From Dugong dugon (taxonomy: Eukaryota > Chordata > Mammalia > Sirenia > Dugongidae): 64,000 bases of DNA. A program made the translations under genes and the position numbers. This document shows positions 52,979 through 63,642 of the stretch, piece by piece. The DNA lies in assembly GCA_030035585.1 (NCBI GenBank), contig CM057465.1, forward strand, positions 2,517,501-2,581,500, written 5' to 3'. Under the pieces are notes generated by a model. That model saw only the letters and a program-made list of their open reading frames with translations, searched no databases and was not told the origin of the DNA. Position 1 is the first letter of the stretch, and every line of letters starts with the position of its first letter.

Positions 52979-54692
52979 CATTTAATCAAACAATGATTAA
53001 AATGTGTAAGAACAGGGAGGTGGCATCACCTGGTGGCATGTCGTTTGATTTCTTTTTTTTTTTTTTTGGTTCAACTGGACCTGTCATCTCCCCTCCGCAC
53101 CTGGGTCCACATCCCAAATTTCTCATTTGTTTGGGATGATGTCACAGAATCAGGCTCCTAAGCTGTCAAACCTTGGTGAGTCTTTGAATTTTCTCTCTTT
53201 CTTTTTATTTTATTGTGCTTTAGGTTAAAGTTTACAGCACAAATTAGTTTCTCATTCAAAAATTTATACACAAATTGCTTCATGACATTGGCTGCAATCC
53301 CCGCAATGTGTCAGCACTCTCCTCCTTTCCACCCCGGGGTTCTCCAGGTTCTCCGTGTCCATTCTTCCAGTTTTTCTCTCCCTTCTGGCCTTCTGATCAT
53401 TGCTTTTGGGAAGGTGTTGCCCATTTGGTCTCGTATACTTGACTGAACTAGAAGAACTTTCCTCACATGTATTATTGTTTGTTTTATAGACCTGTCTAAC
53501 ATTTGGCTGAAAGGTGGACTTCAGGAGTGGCTTCAGTTCTGAGTTAGCAGGGTGTCCGGGGGCCATAGTCTCAGGGTTCCTCCAATCTCTGTCAGGCCAG
53601 TAAGTCTGGCCTTTTTTTGTGAACTTGAATTCTGCTCTACATTTTTCTCCCACTCTGTCCAGAACCTTCTATTGTGATCTGTCACAGAGGGTGGTGGTGG
53701 TAGCCGGGCACCATCTAGTTCTTCTGGTCTCAGGCTGGTGAAGGTTGTGGTTCACGTGGTCCATTAGTCTTTTGGACTAATATTTTCCTTGTCTTTGGTT
53801 TTCTTCATCTTCCTTTGCTCTGATCATGAAGGGATGAACAGGTGTCTTTTAGATGGCCACTTGCAAGCTTTGAAGACCCCAGACGCTACTCACCAAAGTA
53901 GGATATGAAACATTTTTTTATGAACTATGTTATACCAATTGACCTAGCTGTCCCTCAAATCCATGGTCCCCAGCCCTCAGCCCCAGTTACATGAGGTGTT
54001 TGGATGTGTTTAAGAAGCTTCTATGGCTTTGTTCAAGTTGTGCTGACTTCCCCTATATTGTGTGTTGTTTTTCCCATTACCAAAGTCAATACTTGCCTAC
54101 TATCTAGTTAGTGATTTCCCCTCCCCTCCCTCATAACCATCAAAGATTTTTTTTTTTTTCTGTGTGTAAACCTTTGATTGGGTATTTATAATAGTGGTTT
54201 TACAAGATATTTGTCCTTTTGTGATTGACGTATTTCACTCAGCATAATACCCTCCAGATTCATCCATGTTGTAAGATGTTCCGTGGATTCATCATGGTTT
54301 ATCGTTAAGTATTATTCCATTGTGTGTATGTACCATAGTTCATCTATCCATTCATCTGCTGATGGACACTTAAGTTGTTTCCACCTTTTTTCTATTGTGA
54401 ATAATGATGCTATGAACATGGGTGTGTATATGTCTATTTGTGTGACAGATCTTATTTCTCTAGGATATATTTCTGGAGTGAGACTGCTAAATCGTATGCT
54501 ATTTCTATTTCTAGCCTTTTAAGGTGGTGCCATATCATTTTTCATAGTGGTTGTAACATTTTATATTCCCACCAGGAGTGCATATCAGTTCCAATCTCCG
54601 CACAACCTCTCAAACATTTGTTATCTTGTTTTTTTGATCAGTGCCAGCAAAGTCAGGGTGAGATGTTATCTCGTTGTAGTTTTTATTTGCAT

Positions 54693-54858
54693 GGAGCCCT
54701 GGTGGCACAGTGGTTAAGAGCCTGGCTGTCAACCAAAAGGTTAGCAGTTTGAATCCACCAGCCGCTCCTTGGAAACTGTATGGGGCAGTTCTACTCTGTC
54801 CTATAGGGTCACTATGAGTTGGAATCAACTGAACTGCCAAAAAAAAAAAAAAAAAAAG
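54693..54858 (+). mobile_element. AfroSINE, short form, inserted in the L1
   Basis: Canonical head GGAGCCCTGGTGGCACAGTG, tail TGAGTTGGAATCAACTGAAC followed by an A18 tail instead of the AAC tail used by long forms. Opposite in sense to the L1. Confidence 0.97.
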
Positions 54859-55838
54859 GTTAATGATCATGAGCATTCCCTCATGTGACCACTAGCTGCC
54901 TGAATGTCTTCTTTGGTGAACTGTATGTTCATATAATTGCCCATTTTTTTAAACTGGATTATTTGTCTTTTTGTTATTGAGGTATTGAAGTATTCTGTAG
55001 ATTTCAGAGATCACACTTTTGTTGGACATGTTCTAGTCAAGCTTTTATTTCCCAGACTGTAGGTTCTCTTTTGACTCTTTTGGTGAAGTCTTTTATGAGC
55101 ATAAGTGTTTAATTTTTAGGGGCTCCCAGTCATTTCCTTTCTCTTCTGGCATTTGGGCACTGTTAGTGATGGTTTGTATTCTCTTTATGCCATGTATTAG
55201 GGCCGTAGGGGTGTTCCTATTTTTTCTTCCATAATCTTCATCATTTTGGGTTTCACATTTAGGTCTTTGATCTTTTTTGAGTTAGTTTTTGTGTATGGTG
55301 TAAGGTATGGGTCCTGTTTCTTTTTTTTTTTTTTCCCCCAAAAGTTGGCATTCAGTTTTGCCAGCACCATTTGTTAAAAAGACTGTATTTTCCCCATTTA
55401 ATGGACTTTGGTCCTTTGTCAAAGATCAGCTGACCATAGATGGAGGGATTTACATCTGGGATCTCGACTCTGTTTCCACTGGTCTTTGTGTTGGTCTTTG
55501 TACCAGTACAAAGCTATTTTGACTACCGTGGCTGTATAGCAGGTTCTGAGATCAGGTAGTATAAGGCTTCCTACTTTGTTCATTTTCTTTGATAATGCTT
55601 TGCTTATCTGGGGCCTCTTTGCTTTCCATATAAAGGTGGTGATTAGTTTTTCCATCTACTTGAAGAATATTGTTGGTATATGGGTAAGGACTGCATCGTA
55701 TCTGTAGATTGCTTGGGCAGAAGGGACTTTTCATAATGTTGAGTCTTCTTATCCATGAGCATGGTATGTTTTTTCATTTATGTAGGTCTCTCTTGGTTTC
55801 TTGCAATAATGTTTTGTAGTTTTCTTTGTATAGGTCTT

Positions 55839-56183
55839 TCACATCCTGGTTAGATTTATTCCTAAGTATTTTATCTTTTTATGGGCTATTATAAATAGTA
55901 TTGTGTTCCTAATCTCCTTTTCAAAGTTCTCTTTGTTGGTGTGTAAGAATTCAACTGATTTTTGTACATTGATCTTGTATCCAGCTACTCTGCTGAATCT
56001 TTCTATCAGTTCCAGTAGTTTCCTTGTGGAACCTTTCGGGTTCTCTATGTATAGGATCATACCATCTGCAAATAGGGATAGTTTTACTTCTTCCATTCCA
56101 ATTTGGATGCCATTTATTTCTTTTTCTTTCCTTATGGTTCTAGCTAGGACTTCCAGCACAATGTTAAAAAGGAGTGGTGACAA
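55839..56183 (-). pseudogene. L1 ORF2 reverse transcriptase fragment with altered catalytic box
   Basis: A 114-codon open piece beginning at [17 protein letters not shown] (motif B side) and ending [12 protein letters not shown]. The catalytic FADD box is encoded at 56061-56072 as F-A-D-G, so the second metal-binding aspartate is lost. The methionine start is arbitrary. Surrounding frames are broken. Non-functional. Confidence 0.9.
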
Positions 56184-56914
56184 AGGACATCTTTGTCTTC
56201 TTCCCGTTCTCAGGGGGCATGCTTTCAGCCTCTCTCTCTTCAGTATTTTGTTCCAATTTTATGTCTATATTCATAAGGTCTATAGTTTTGTTCTCTTGTG
56301 ATGTCTTTGACTGGCTTTGGTATCAGGGTAATATAAGCCTCATAAATGAGTTAAGAAGAGTTCTCTCTTCTATTTTTTGTAAGAGTTTATGAAGGAATGA
56401 CATTAAATCTTCTTAACCGTTTGGTAGCATTCACCAATGAAGCCACATGGACCTGGGTTTTAATTTGTGGGAAGTTTTCTGATTACTAATTCATTCTATG
56501 TACTTGTCTTAGGTCTATTCAGATTTTCTATTTCTTCTTGAGTCAGTTTTGGTAGTTTGTGATTTCCTACGAATTTTTCAATTTCATCTAGATTATCTAA
56601 TTTGTCGGCATACAAGTGCTCATAGTATTCTTTTATAATCCTTTGTATGTCTGTAAGGTCAGTAGTAATGTCCCCTTTTTCACTTCTGATTTTAGTATTT
56701 CAAGCTTCTTGGTCACTCTAGCTAAAGGTTTTTCAGTTCTGTTGATCTTTTCAAGAACCAACTTTTCACTTCATTGATTTTTTTGTCTTTTTTGTATTTT
56801 TCTATTCTCGGTTTCTTTTATTTCTACTCTCATTTCTTATTATTTTCTTCTTTCAGCTAGCTTTGAGTTTAGTTTGCTCTTCCTTATTTAATGTTTTAGG
56901 TGGATACCTTTGCT

Positions 56915-57895
56915 TTTAATATAACTTATTTGACTGTAAGTTTATATAACTTCATTTTTAATAATGGCTGTGTTGAAGTCATCTCACAAAATCCCCCAAA
57001 ATTTAAAAAATAGCCCTTGCAATCCAGTGGAAGCCAGTGTAAACTGGCTCCAGCAGGCCACAGGGATGGGTCTAGCAGACTCTAGAAAGCAAATAATGTC
57101 ACATCAAGGAAGTTACTGCATAGCTGCAGGAAGCAGGGGGCTGTGCCTTCACGTCCTCTGTCCTACTTCCTCTCTGCCCACACCTAGAGAGTTTAGGGAA
57201 CTAGCTGAAGGCCACACAGCTGCACCAAGTACACACACATTTATACTGATTTCTTCAAGTATCTGAATACAACACACACAAAGGCCTCCTGCCCAAAGAG
57301 TGAGGCCTGTGATCCCAGTGCTCACCAACCTACTTCCTGCCTGCCAGTTCAGAGGCTGTTTCTTCACAGAGAACAGTGTGTATGGATGTGGGGTCTGGTC
57401 CATCCTGGGCATGGAACGCCACTCAATCACACCTGTTGCTAAAGGACCCTCCTGGGACTCTAGGGTGACAACTGTGTCCACTGAGCAACAGCAGAAAGAC
57501 ATGGCACCGCCCTCAGGCATACTGCCCACCTTTTCTAGGGAGCCTTCCTAGATTGCCACTGAGTCCGGCACCTTCCTGTGGCCCCATCAGCCTGTGCTGC
57601 CCTTCCCTACCACGTGCTCTCCCTCAGCCCTCGTTCCATCCCTACACCCTGCCCTCAGAGCTCCTGCAGGAACTGCTGGGAGAGGCCAGTTGTCCTCTGC
57701 GGGGGGAGGCAGTCAGCCTACGGTGAGACTGCAGAGCTAAGATTCAGGAACAAGGTCAAACTCATACCGAGGCACTGTCTTCCCAACCCCACTCCTTCCC
57801 CCAACATCAGACTGTCTTTAGAGCTAAAATGAAGTTCTAGCTCAAAATGACAGCAGAATTCTAAATAAAGGGAAAAAAAGAAAGAAAAGTTTAAC
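56915..57895. other. unique sequence
   Basis: Nothing recognised. Frames under 130 codons without domains. Confidence 0.4.
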
Positions 57896-60445
57896 CTCAA
57901 TGTGCTGGGAGTTACCAGGTGGGCGGGGCAGTGTGGGGGAGCCATGCTCTGCAGAAGGGCCTGTGGGGTAGGGGATAGGGACATTCCTGGGGTCATGATG
58001 CCTGGAGCTGGGTCCTTCTCTGGACCTGAGTTGCATGGTGGTGGGGAGTCACAGGACAAGGAGGGGGCTCCCAGAGCAAGGCCCACTGCTCACCAGCTCA
58101 CCATCTGGAATCAGTTCCCTGCTCTTAGGGACGGGACCAAGGGGTGGTGTGACCTTCCAGACACAGGGGTGACCTGCGCAGGTGAGCAACAGTGTCCGCC
58201 ACCTCCACACCTGAGTGCAGCTCAGACAGCACATGCTACCTCGCCCGGGCCACCGGTTTGGTGCCACAGGGCTTGGGGGCCAAGTGGGCACCAGGAAGTC
58301 CCCGGGATTCCCAAGGGTGATGGGGTCTGCTCTGGAAGCCTGGCTGAGCAACAGCATGACTCTGCCTTGCCCTGGCAGCCAGCCCTGACTCTGTGCTTCA
58401 GAGACTCCCAGGAGACCCTCGCCTGTGAAAAGACAGGGTCTGGGCAATGGGAAAACTGTCCCCTTCACGCCACCCGGCCAAGTCTGGGCTCACAACATCC
58501 CAATGACGAGGTAGCCAGTGCCTGGGGACCAGGTGTCCAAGCACCAGCCACATCCCTGCCTGCTGTACATAAGCAGCCCCCTCTGTACCCTGGGCTTCTT
58601 CTCTTCTTTCGCCCAGACCCACACGTCCTGGGAAGGGGATGCCCAGGGGGCTGGGGTATGAGCAGAGGGTCAGGCTGGCCAGGCTTCCTGGCGGCTGTCT
58701 CTGTGTATGCATCAGACTGTGGCCCTGCTGCTGGGTGACCATACCACAACTAAGAGCAGCAAGGCCTGGATGTCCCCAAGTAACAAGTCAGCAGAGAGTG
58801 GCCCTCCCCTCCCAGTGGAATGGGGTTTGGAGGAAGCAAACAAGCCAGGCCATCGGTGCAGCCACTTCCACATCCTGCAGGGGTGCTGACCCCAGGGACA
58901 CGCCGCTGAGCATGGAGTCCACGGAGCCGCCCCAGCTGGGACCACAGTTTTGCCTTCGTGCTGTGTTTTGAGCCGTGTGCTGTCCCCATACGCAGCCACG
59001 TGGCAGAGCAGGAAGCAGCGCAGCACTGGTGACGCGGCGCAGCGCTCTCCGCGCCTCCTCCGAACCGTCCACGCTGGGGCTGATGTGACGCCTTCACCAG
59101 CGCGGCTCCCCTCAATCCAGGCGGGTAATCAGCGGAGATGCCAGATGTGCTCGGGAGGCAGTGCGTCCTCAGCTTCTCCCAGCATCTCCCAAGTTCCCGG
59201 AGTTTATAACACACACCCTCGCTCCAGCACAAACTCAGCAGCCAAAAGGCCTCTAGCGGTAGCGACATAACATGAGCAATATGAGTGTCTTCCCAGCTCC
59301 CGCCATGATCAGACGTGGCAGAGGCAGCCAGGTGCACTCCCTGTCTGCCCACTTGGCTCAGAGAGGGGACCCAGCACAACGGACGGCCTGGGAGCTGCCA
59401 CATCAGCCAGAGGCCTCTGGAATCTCCGGACCTTTCTGAGCCAGTAGACAAGTCCACATCCATGGTGAGGACACACTGGCTAGGGTGGCCATGGGCGCCC
59501 CCATGTCTAAGAGGCACTGGGCTCATGTGTCCTTCCCTCAGCAAGGACACTCAGGGGGCCTGAGTCAATGCCTGCAGGTTGGGCAGGAGCGAGCACGGGT
59601 CGGGCTGAGCAGTCCTGGCTGCTCACCTGCCATGATGGCAGTGTGCCCCAGGGTTTTCCAGCAAACACCCCAGCAGCCTGTGCTCATCTGTGGGGTTCTG
59701 CCACCCGTGACCTTGGCTGAGGAGGCTCAGCACCCCCAGGTAGCAGGGCTCAGGAAGTGGCAGGAGGAGGGTGTCCACACCCCACTGCCTGCCCTCCCGT
59801 CCACCCTGCCTCCCCCCAACCACAGTGACAGGAGGGTGAAGGCCGGGCCTGATGCTCAGGCACCTGGCAGCACGCGGCCCAGGCCAGGAGGCTGCTGTCC
59901 CTCCGCCCACTCCGGGGAGAGGACGCCAGGCCCTTGAGATGAACTGTCCGGTGGCAGAGGCTGGTCCAGCCTCTCTCACAGCCCTGCAGGCCTGGAGGCC
60001 TAGCGCACCTTGGCCAGGGGGACAGGAAGCAGGGTCTGTGTGTCGGGAAAGCCACGCATCTCCCCATCATGGTTCCGCAGGCCAACTCTCCCCTCTGCTT
60101 TCCTCTCTCCTCTCTGTGGGTGGTGGGATCCGGACACAGGGTGCAAAAATCAGGGACTCAGTGGGGTCGACCATCACCCAGAATCAGGGTCCCCACCATG
60201 TCTCTGGTGACAGCAGCTGGATGTGGCTCTGGGGGCCCCGGGGGGGGGGGACTGGGAAGCTGGAGCAGGGCAAGAGGACAGGAGGGGGAGCATGGGGCAG
60301 CGGGACACAGAGGGGGCAGCAGGTACTGCCCGTGTGTGCCCAGCCCACGGCCCCCCACACAAGCCTGGCCCATGGCCCACAGCCCAACAATTTGTTGAAG
60401 GCTAGTGATTATCTAAACACCTCAAAACACATTAGCTGGGACCAC
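57896..60445. other. GC-rich unique block with long open frames on both strands
   Basis: Plus-strand frames of 278 codons (57902-58738) and 222 codons (59852-60520) and a minus-strand frame of 266 codons (59550-58750) are present. Their products are proline/glycine/serine-rich without domains, transmembrane segments or repeats. The stretch 59020-59110 is CpG-rich (GACGCGGCGCAGCGC). A G11 run lies at 60240-60250. No exon can be supported from sequence alone. Confidence 0.35.
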
Positions 60446-60449
60446 ACTC

Positions 60450-60562
60450 ATCATCAGCCTGGTGACCTGCTTTTGAAAACGCAGCCACTGAACACGCTAT
60501 GGAGGGCAGCTCGACTCTGACACACGTGGGGTCACATGAGCTGCAGCTGACTCGATGGCAAC
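60450..60562 (+). mobile_element. AfroSINE 3' half
   Basis: Starts within the long-form block (TGGTGACCTGCTTTTGAAAA) and ends TGACTCGATGGCAACTTTTT. It carries the CTGACACACGTGGGGTCACA variant shared with the next copy. The head is missing. Confidence 0.82.
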
Positions 60563-60565
60563 TTT

Positions 60566-60780
60566 TTTGGAGTCCCTGGGTGGTACAGGTAATATACTCA
60601 CTAGCTATCTGAAAACTTGGAGGTTGGTGTCCACCCAGAGGTGCCTTGGAAGAAAGGCCTGGTGATCTGATTTAAAAAAAATCAGCCTTTGAAAACTCTA
60701 TGGAGTACAGTTCTACTTTGACACACGTGGGGTCTCCATTAGTCAGGATTGACCTGATGACGCTTGCTGGCTTTGGTGAC
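60566..60780 (+). mobile_element. AfroSINE, long form, variant tail
   Basis: Directly abuts the preceding half copy. GGAGTCCCTGGGTGGTACAG head, AAATCAGCCTTTGAAAACTC after the long-form block, and the variant TGACACACGTGGGGTCTC where most copies have CTGTCCTATAGGGTC. The 17.2-kb copy shows the same variant. Confidence 0.9.
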
Positions 60781-60784
60781 CTCG

Positions 60785-61220
60785 GCTTGTTGAAGAACTT
60801 TAATTTACAGAAATTTATAAAGAGACCTTGCTTCACTGAGGGAGCACTGTCTGCGGCCGACTCAGCCACGTGCCAGGCAGGGCCAAGTCTCGGGGCAGTG
60901 TCTCCTGGTCCTCCAAAAAGGGGATCTCAATCTACATTAGCAGCCAGTAAGTGGCGGGGGCCAGCCTGTCTGGACATTAGCAGGGCATGCGAGGCTGTAC
61001 CTGCCCTGAGGTAAGGCTGTCCAATGGTATTTGTATGTAAGGACACTAACTCCTGAGCCAGAGTCTGGGGTTCAGTTTAGAGCCTTTTCCCTGGTTGGAA
61101 AGACTCTGACATCAGTTGTGAGTTGTGGTGTGGCTGCGTCCAGGCTGGGAAGTTGTTCATCAAAAACGCTTAGGTGTGGAGACAAGGCCAAAGAGTCAAA
61201 GGCCTAATGTTCTCCTCTCA
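60785..61220. other. unique sequence
   Basis: Nothing recognised. Confidence 0.4.
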
Positions 61221-61224
61221 CTAC

Positions 61225-61500
61225 CAAAGCTTATCTGATGAACTCCTCTTCACCCCTCAAAACCCTACTCAAACTGTAGCCTGGTTGATGCAACCTTGCC
61301 AAAATCCCGGGCCGGAAGAGGCAGCTGTGTTCTGGGTCTTGTGCCACGATCTCAGCCCCAGTACCCATGATGATGCACAGCAAAATGCATTATGTATTTT
61401 AAGAGTCCCGTTTTAACTCTCCTGCACCCGAGCCTATGCTTTATTCGAATGAATGAATGAGTGAACGAGTGAATGAACAACCAATAAGCCAATTAATAAA
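61225..61500 (+). mobile_element. L2 LINE 3' end fragment (tentative)
   Basis: CACCCCTCAAAACCCTACTC opens in L2 3'-end style and the stretch ends in a GAATGAATGAATGAG tail, the usual L2 terminus. The middle is strongly diverged. Confidence 0.5.
61442..61482. repeat. (GAAT)n microsatellite
   Basis: Imperfect GAAT/GAGT tetranucleotides forming the tail of the L2-like fragment. Confidence 0.85.
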
Positions 61501-61504
61501 CAGA

Positions 61505-62455
61505 CACGTAGGCGCACAGAAACAAGCTGGCTCTATTATTTCAAGTTCCCACATTCACAGTCCCTGGTGGGGGTGGCACAAACCGTCCCAATGTAAACCT
61601 GGCTCTCTTTAACTTCCATCCCACCCAAAGACACAATTCATGCACACAGAGCAAGAAAACGGAACAGCAAAAATTAAATTAGACGGCAGCCCAGAAAACG
61701 CCCACTGTGCAAAAAACACCAGCTAACAAATTTGTTTGGCCTCCCTGGAAAATGACGAGGTTTTAATTTGGGTTTCTGGGCCCAGGGAAAAGAGGCTTCA
61801 GTCACCTGCTGTCACCCACCAGGGCACACTCCCACCACGCGCGTATGGTCCAACACAGCAGTGGGGAGGGGTGCTGTCCCCTTGGCCCAGTGCACCCAGA
61901 AGCGGATTCTGGGGAGTGGAGTCCGGAACCAATGGGGCAGGCCTGTGGTACCCACGTAGGTGGAGGCTTAATCAGATGCTGATGTGGGAGCATGGGACAG
62001 ATGTTTCTAATAAGGACAGAAAACAGGCTCCTTAAACGGGACACTTTGTCAAGGTGCATGAGCGTGAGCCTTGCCCTCCAGGCAGGCCAGCTCCGCCTGC
62101 TTTTCCTGAATCCCCAGGTGCCTGGTGCTCCCAGAGGCGCCTGGGTTTCTGGGGCCCTCAGGGCTGGGGTGGACCATGGTAGGTGGCACATGGTTGTGGG
62201 GTCCCCAGAAGAAGCAAGAGAGGGGCTGGGTGGGGCAGCTGGAGCCTTGAGCCCAGGGGTCAGACTTCAGGGTAACTCCTTCTGGGCACCCCGCCGGGGT
62301 GGGGGGTGCGGTGAACTCAGCCTCAAGGTGGCACGAGGTCCGTGGCTAGGCAAGGCTGTGGATGGAGGCCTGGCTGGGTCTGTTCCCTGCAGCCAGGAGC
62401 CCAAGGCCACCCTCGCTGACCCCTTTCCCTTCCTGTTGGAGGCCAGTGGGAGAGT
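61505..62455. other. unique sequence
   Basis: The first 250 bp are AT-richer (CAAAAATTAAATTAGACGGC), the remainder GC-rich. No gene or repeat recognised. A plus-strand frame of 266 codons (61992-62792) runs into the minisatellites. Confidence 0.4.
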
Positions 62456-62459
62456 CTCT

Positions 62460-62550
62460 GTCCTGGGTCCTGAAGCAGACTCTGCCTGTCCACGCCCCTG
62501 TCCTGGGCCCCGAGGCAGGCTCTGCCTGTCCATGCCCCTGTCCTGGGCAT
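62460..62550. repeat. 40-bp minisatellite
   Basis: Two complete 40-bp units, GTCCTGGGYCC plus GCAGRCTCTGCCTGTCCA plus YGCCCCT, starting at 62460 and 62500, and a partial third from 62540. Confidence 0.88.
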
Positions 62551-62557
62551 GGCCTAC

Positions 62558-62950
62558 CGTGGTCACAACCCCCGAGCCCCCCGCCTGCCGTGGTCAAAGC
62601 TCTGGGGACCCCGCCTGCTGTGGTCACAGCCCTCAGGCCCCCCACCTACCATGGTCAAAGCCTTGGGTCCTCCACCTGCCATGGGGTCAAAGCCCCGGGT
62701 TCCCCACCTGCCATAGGGTCAAAGCCCCGGCTCCCCTACCTGCCGTGGGGTCAAAGCCCCTGCTCCCCCACCTGCCATGGTCAAAGCCCTAAGGCCCCCC
62801 ACCTGCCATGGTCAGCCCCGGGTCCCCCACGTGCCGTGGAGTCAAAGCCCTAGGTCCCCCATCTGCCGTGGGGTCAATGCCCTGGGTCCCTCACCCACTA
62901 CAGTCACTGTCCCGGGCCCCCCGCCTGCCGTGGTCAGCCCCGGGCCCCAG
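62558..62950. repeat. 28-32-bp minisatellite, about 13 units
   Basis: Units of the form CGTGGTCAAAGCCCTGGG plus CCCCCACCTGC start at 62558, 62589, 62619, 62651, 62681, 62713, 62744, 62776, 62807, 62835, 62867, 62899 and 62929. The central units carry GGGGTCAAAGCCCC; the 62807 and 62929 units lack the AAAGCC segment. Open frames here read through the array and are not genes. Confidence 0.93.
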
Positions 62951-63242
62951 GTGGGGTCTGGCTTGCTCCACTGCTGCCCCTGAGTTAAGTCTCACTGGGG
63001 CTGACGCTGTCTCCTGGCCACAGTGTCACCTGCGGATGCCCTTCCCCGGGGGCTCCCAGGTATCAGCCTGTGCCTGGAGGTGGTCACGGCCAAGCTCTAA
63101 CACATGGCTCAAGTGTGGCCTCTCCACCAGGGACCTGCCCCTCCAGACGCCACTCCAGCCGCTGTGGGGCTTTGCCTCCTTCTCGGGTTTTTTTTTAACC
63201 TTCGAGTTTTTCGTTCTTTTTTTTAAATTTGTAAATGCATAT

Positions 63243-63449
63243 GTTGCTGTTGTGTGCTGTCATGTTGATTCTGACTCATGACAACCCATGTGACAGAGGA
63301 GAACTGCCCCATAAGATTTCCTAGGCTGTGATCTTTACAGGAGCAGATCACCAGGTCTTTCTCCCAAGGAGCTGCTGGCTGGGTTCAAACCACCCACCTT
63401 TTCAGTTGGCAGCCGAGAGCTTAACCGTTGTGCCACCAGGACTCCTTTA
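63243..63449 (-). mobile_element. AfroSINE, long form
   Basis: Imperfect 10-bp duplication: AAATGCATAT (63233-63242) and AAATGCACAT (63450-63459). Minus-sense long-form block GTGATCTTTACAGGAGCAGA. Confidence 0.95.
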
Positions 63450-63482
63450 AAATGCACATAGCAAAAACAAAAAGAAAAAAAA

Positions 63483-63642
63483 CAAACTCATAAACCCACT
63501 GCTTTCAAACCAATTCCGACTCATAGCGACCCACAGGACAGACGAGAACTGCCCCTTAGGGTTTCCAAGGAGCAGCTGGTGGATTCGAACTGCCGACCTT
63601 TTGGTTAGCAGACGAGCTCTTAATCACTGCGCCACCAGGGCT
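63483..63642 (-). mobile_element. AfroSINE, short form
   Basis: Minus-sense, from AACCCACTGCTTTCAAACCA to ACTGCGCCACCAGGGCTATT, about 30 bp from the preceding SINE in the same orientation. Confidence 0.95.

Larger units (their letters stand above)
53195..56910 (-). mobile_element. L1 LINE, 5'-truncated (ORF2 part and 3' UTR)
   Basis: Minus-sense LINE-1. The 3' end is at 53.2 kb (AAAGCACAATAAAATAAAAA in minus sense). The 3' UTR runs to about 54.2 kb and contains CCAGAAGAACTAGATGGTGC. ORF2 remnants run from there to about 56.9 kb with YMEYY-like, CCW-type and reverse transcriptase landmarks. Some internal material appears deleted near 56.2-56.3 kb, and an AfroSINE interrupts at 54.7 kb. No ORF1 or 5' UTR. 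Confidence 0.9.

Noticed and set aside
57902-58738. 278-codon open frame as a gene
   Set aside because: No domain, biased composition, no convincing promoter or splice context, and equally long frames occur on the opposite strand.
59020-59110. CpG island promoter
   Set aside because: The CpG-rich patch is only about 90 bp and lacks a linked first exon.
58750-59550. 266-codon minus-strand frame as a gene
   Set aside because: Same GC-rich block as the plus-strand frame; no recognisable protein features.
61992-62853. Frames of 266 and 163 codons
   Set aside because: Their C-terminal halves are translations of the 40-bp and 28-32-bp minisatellites.
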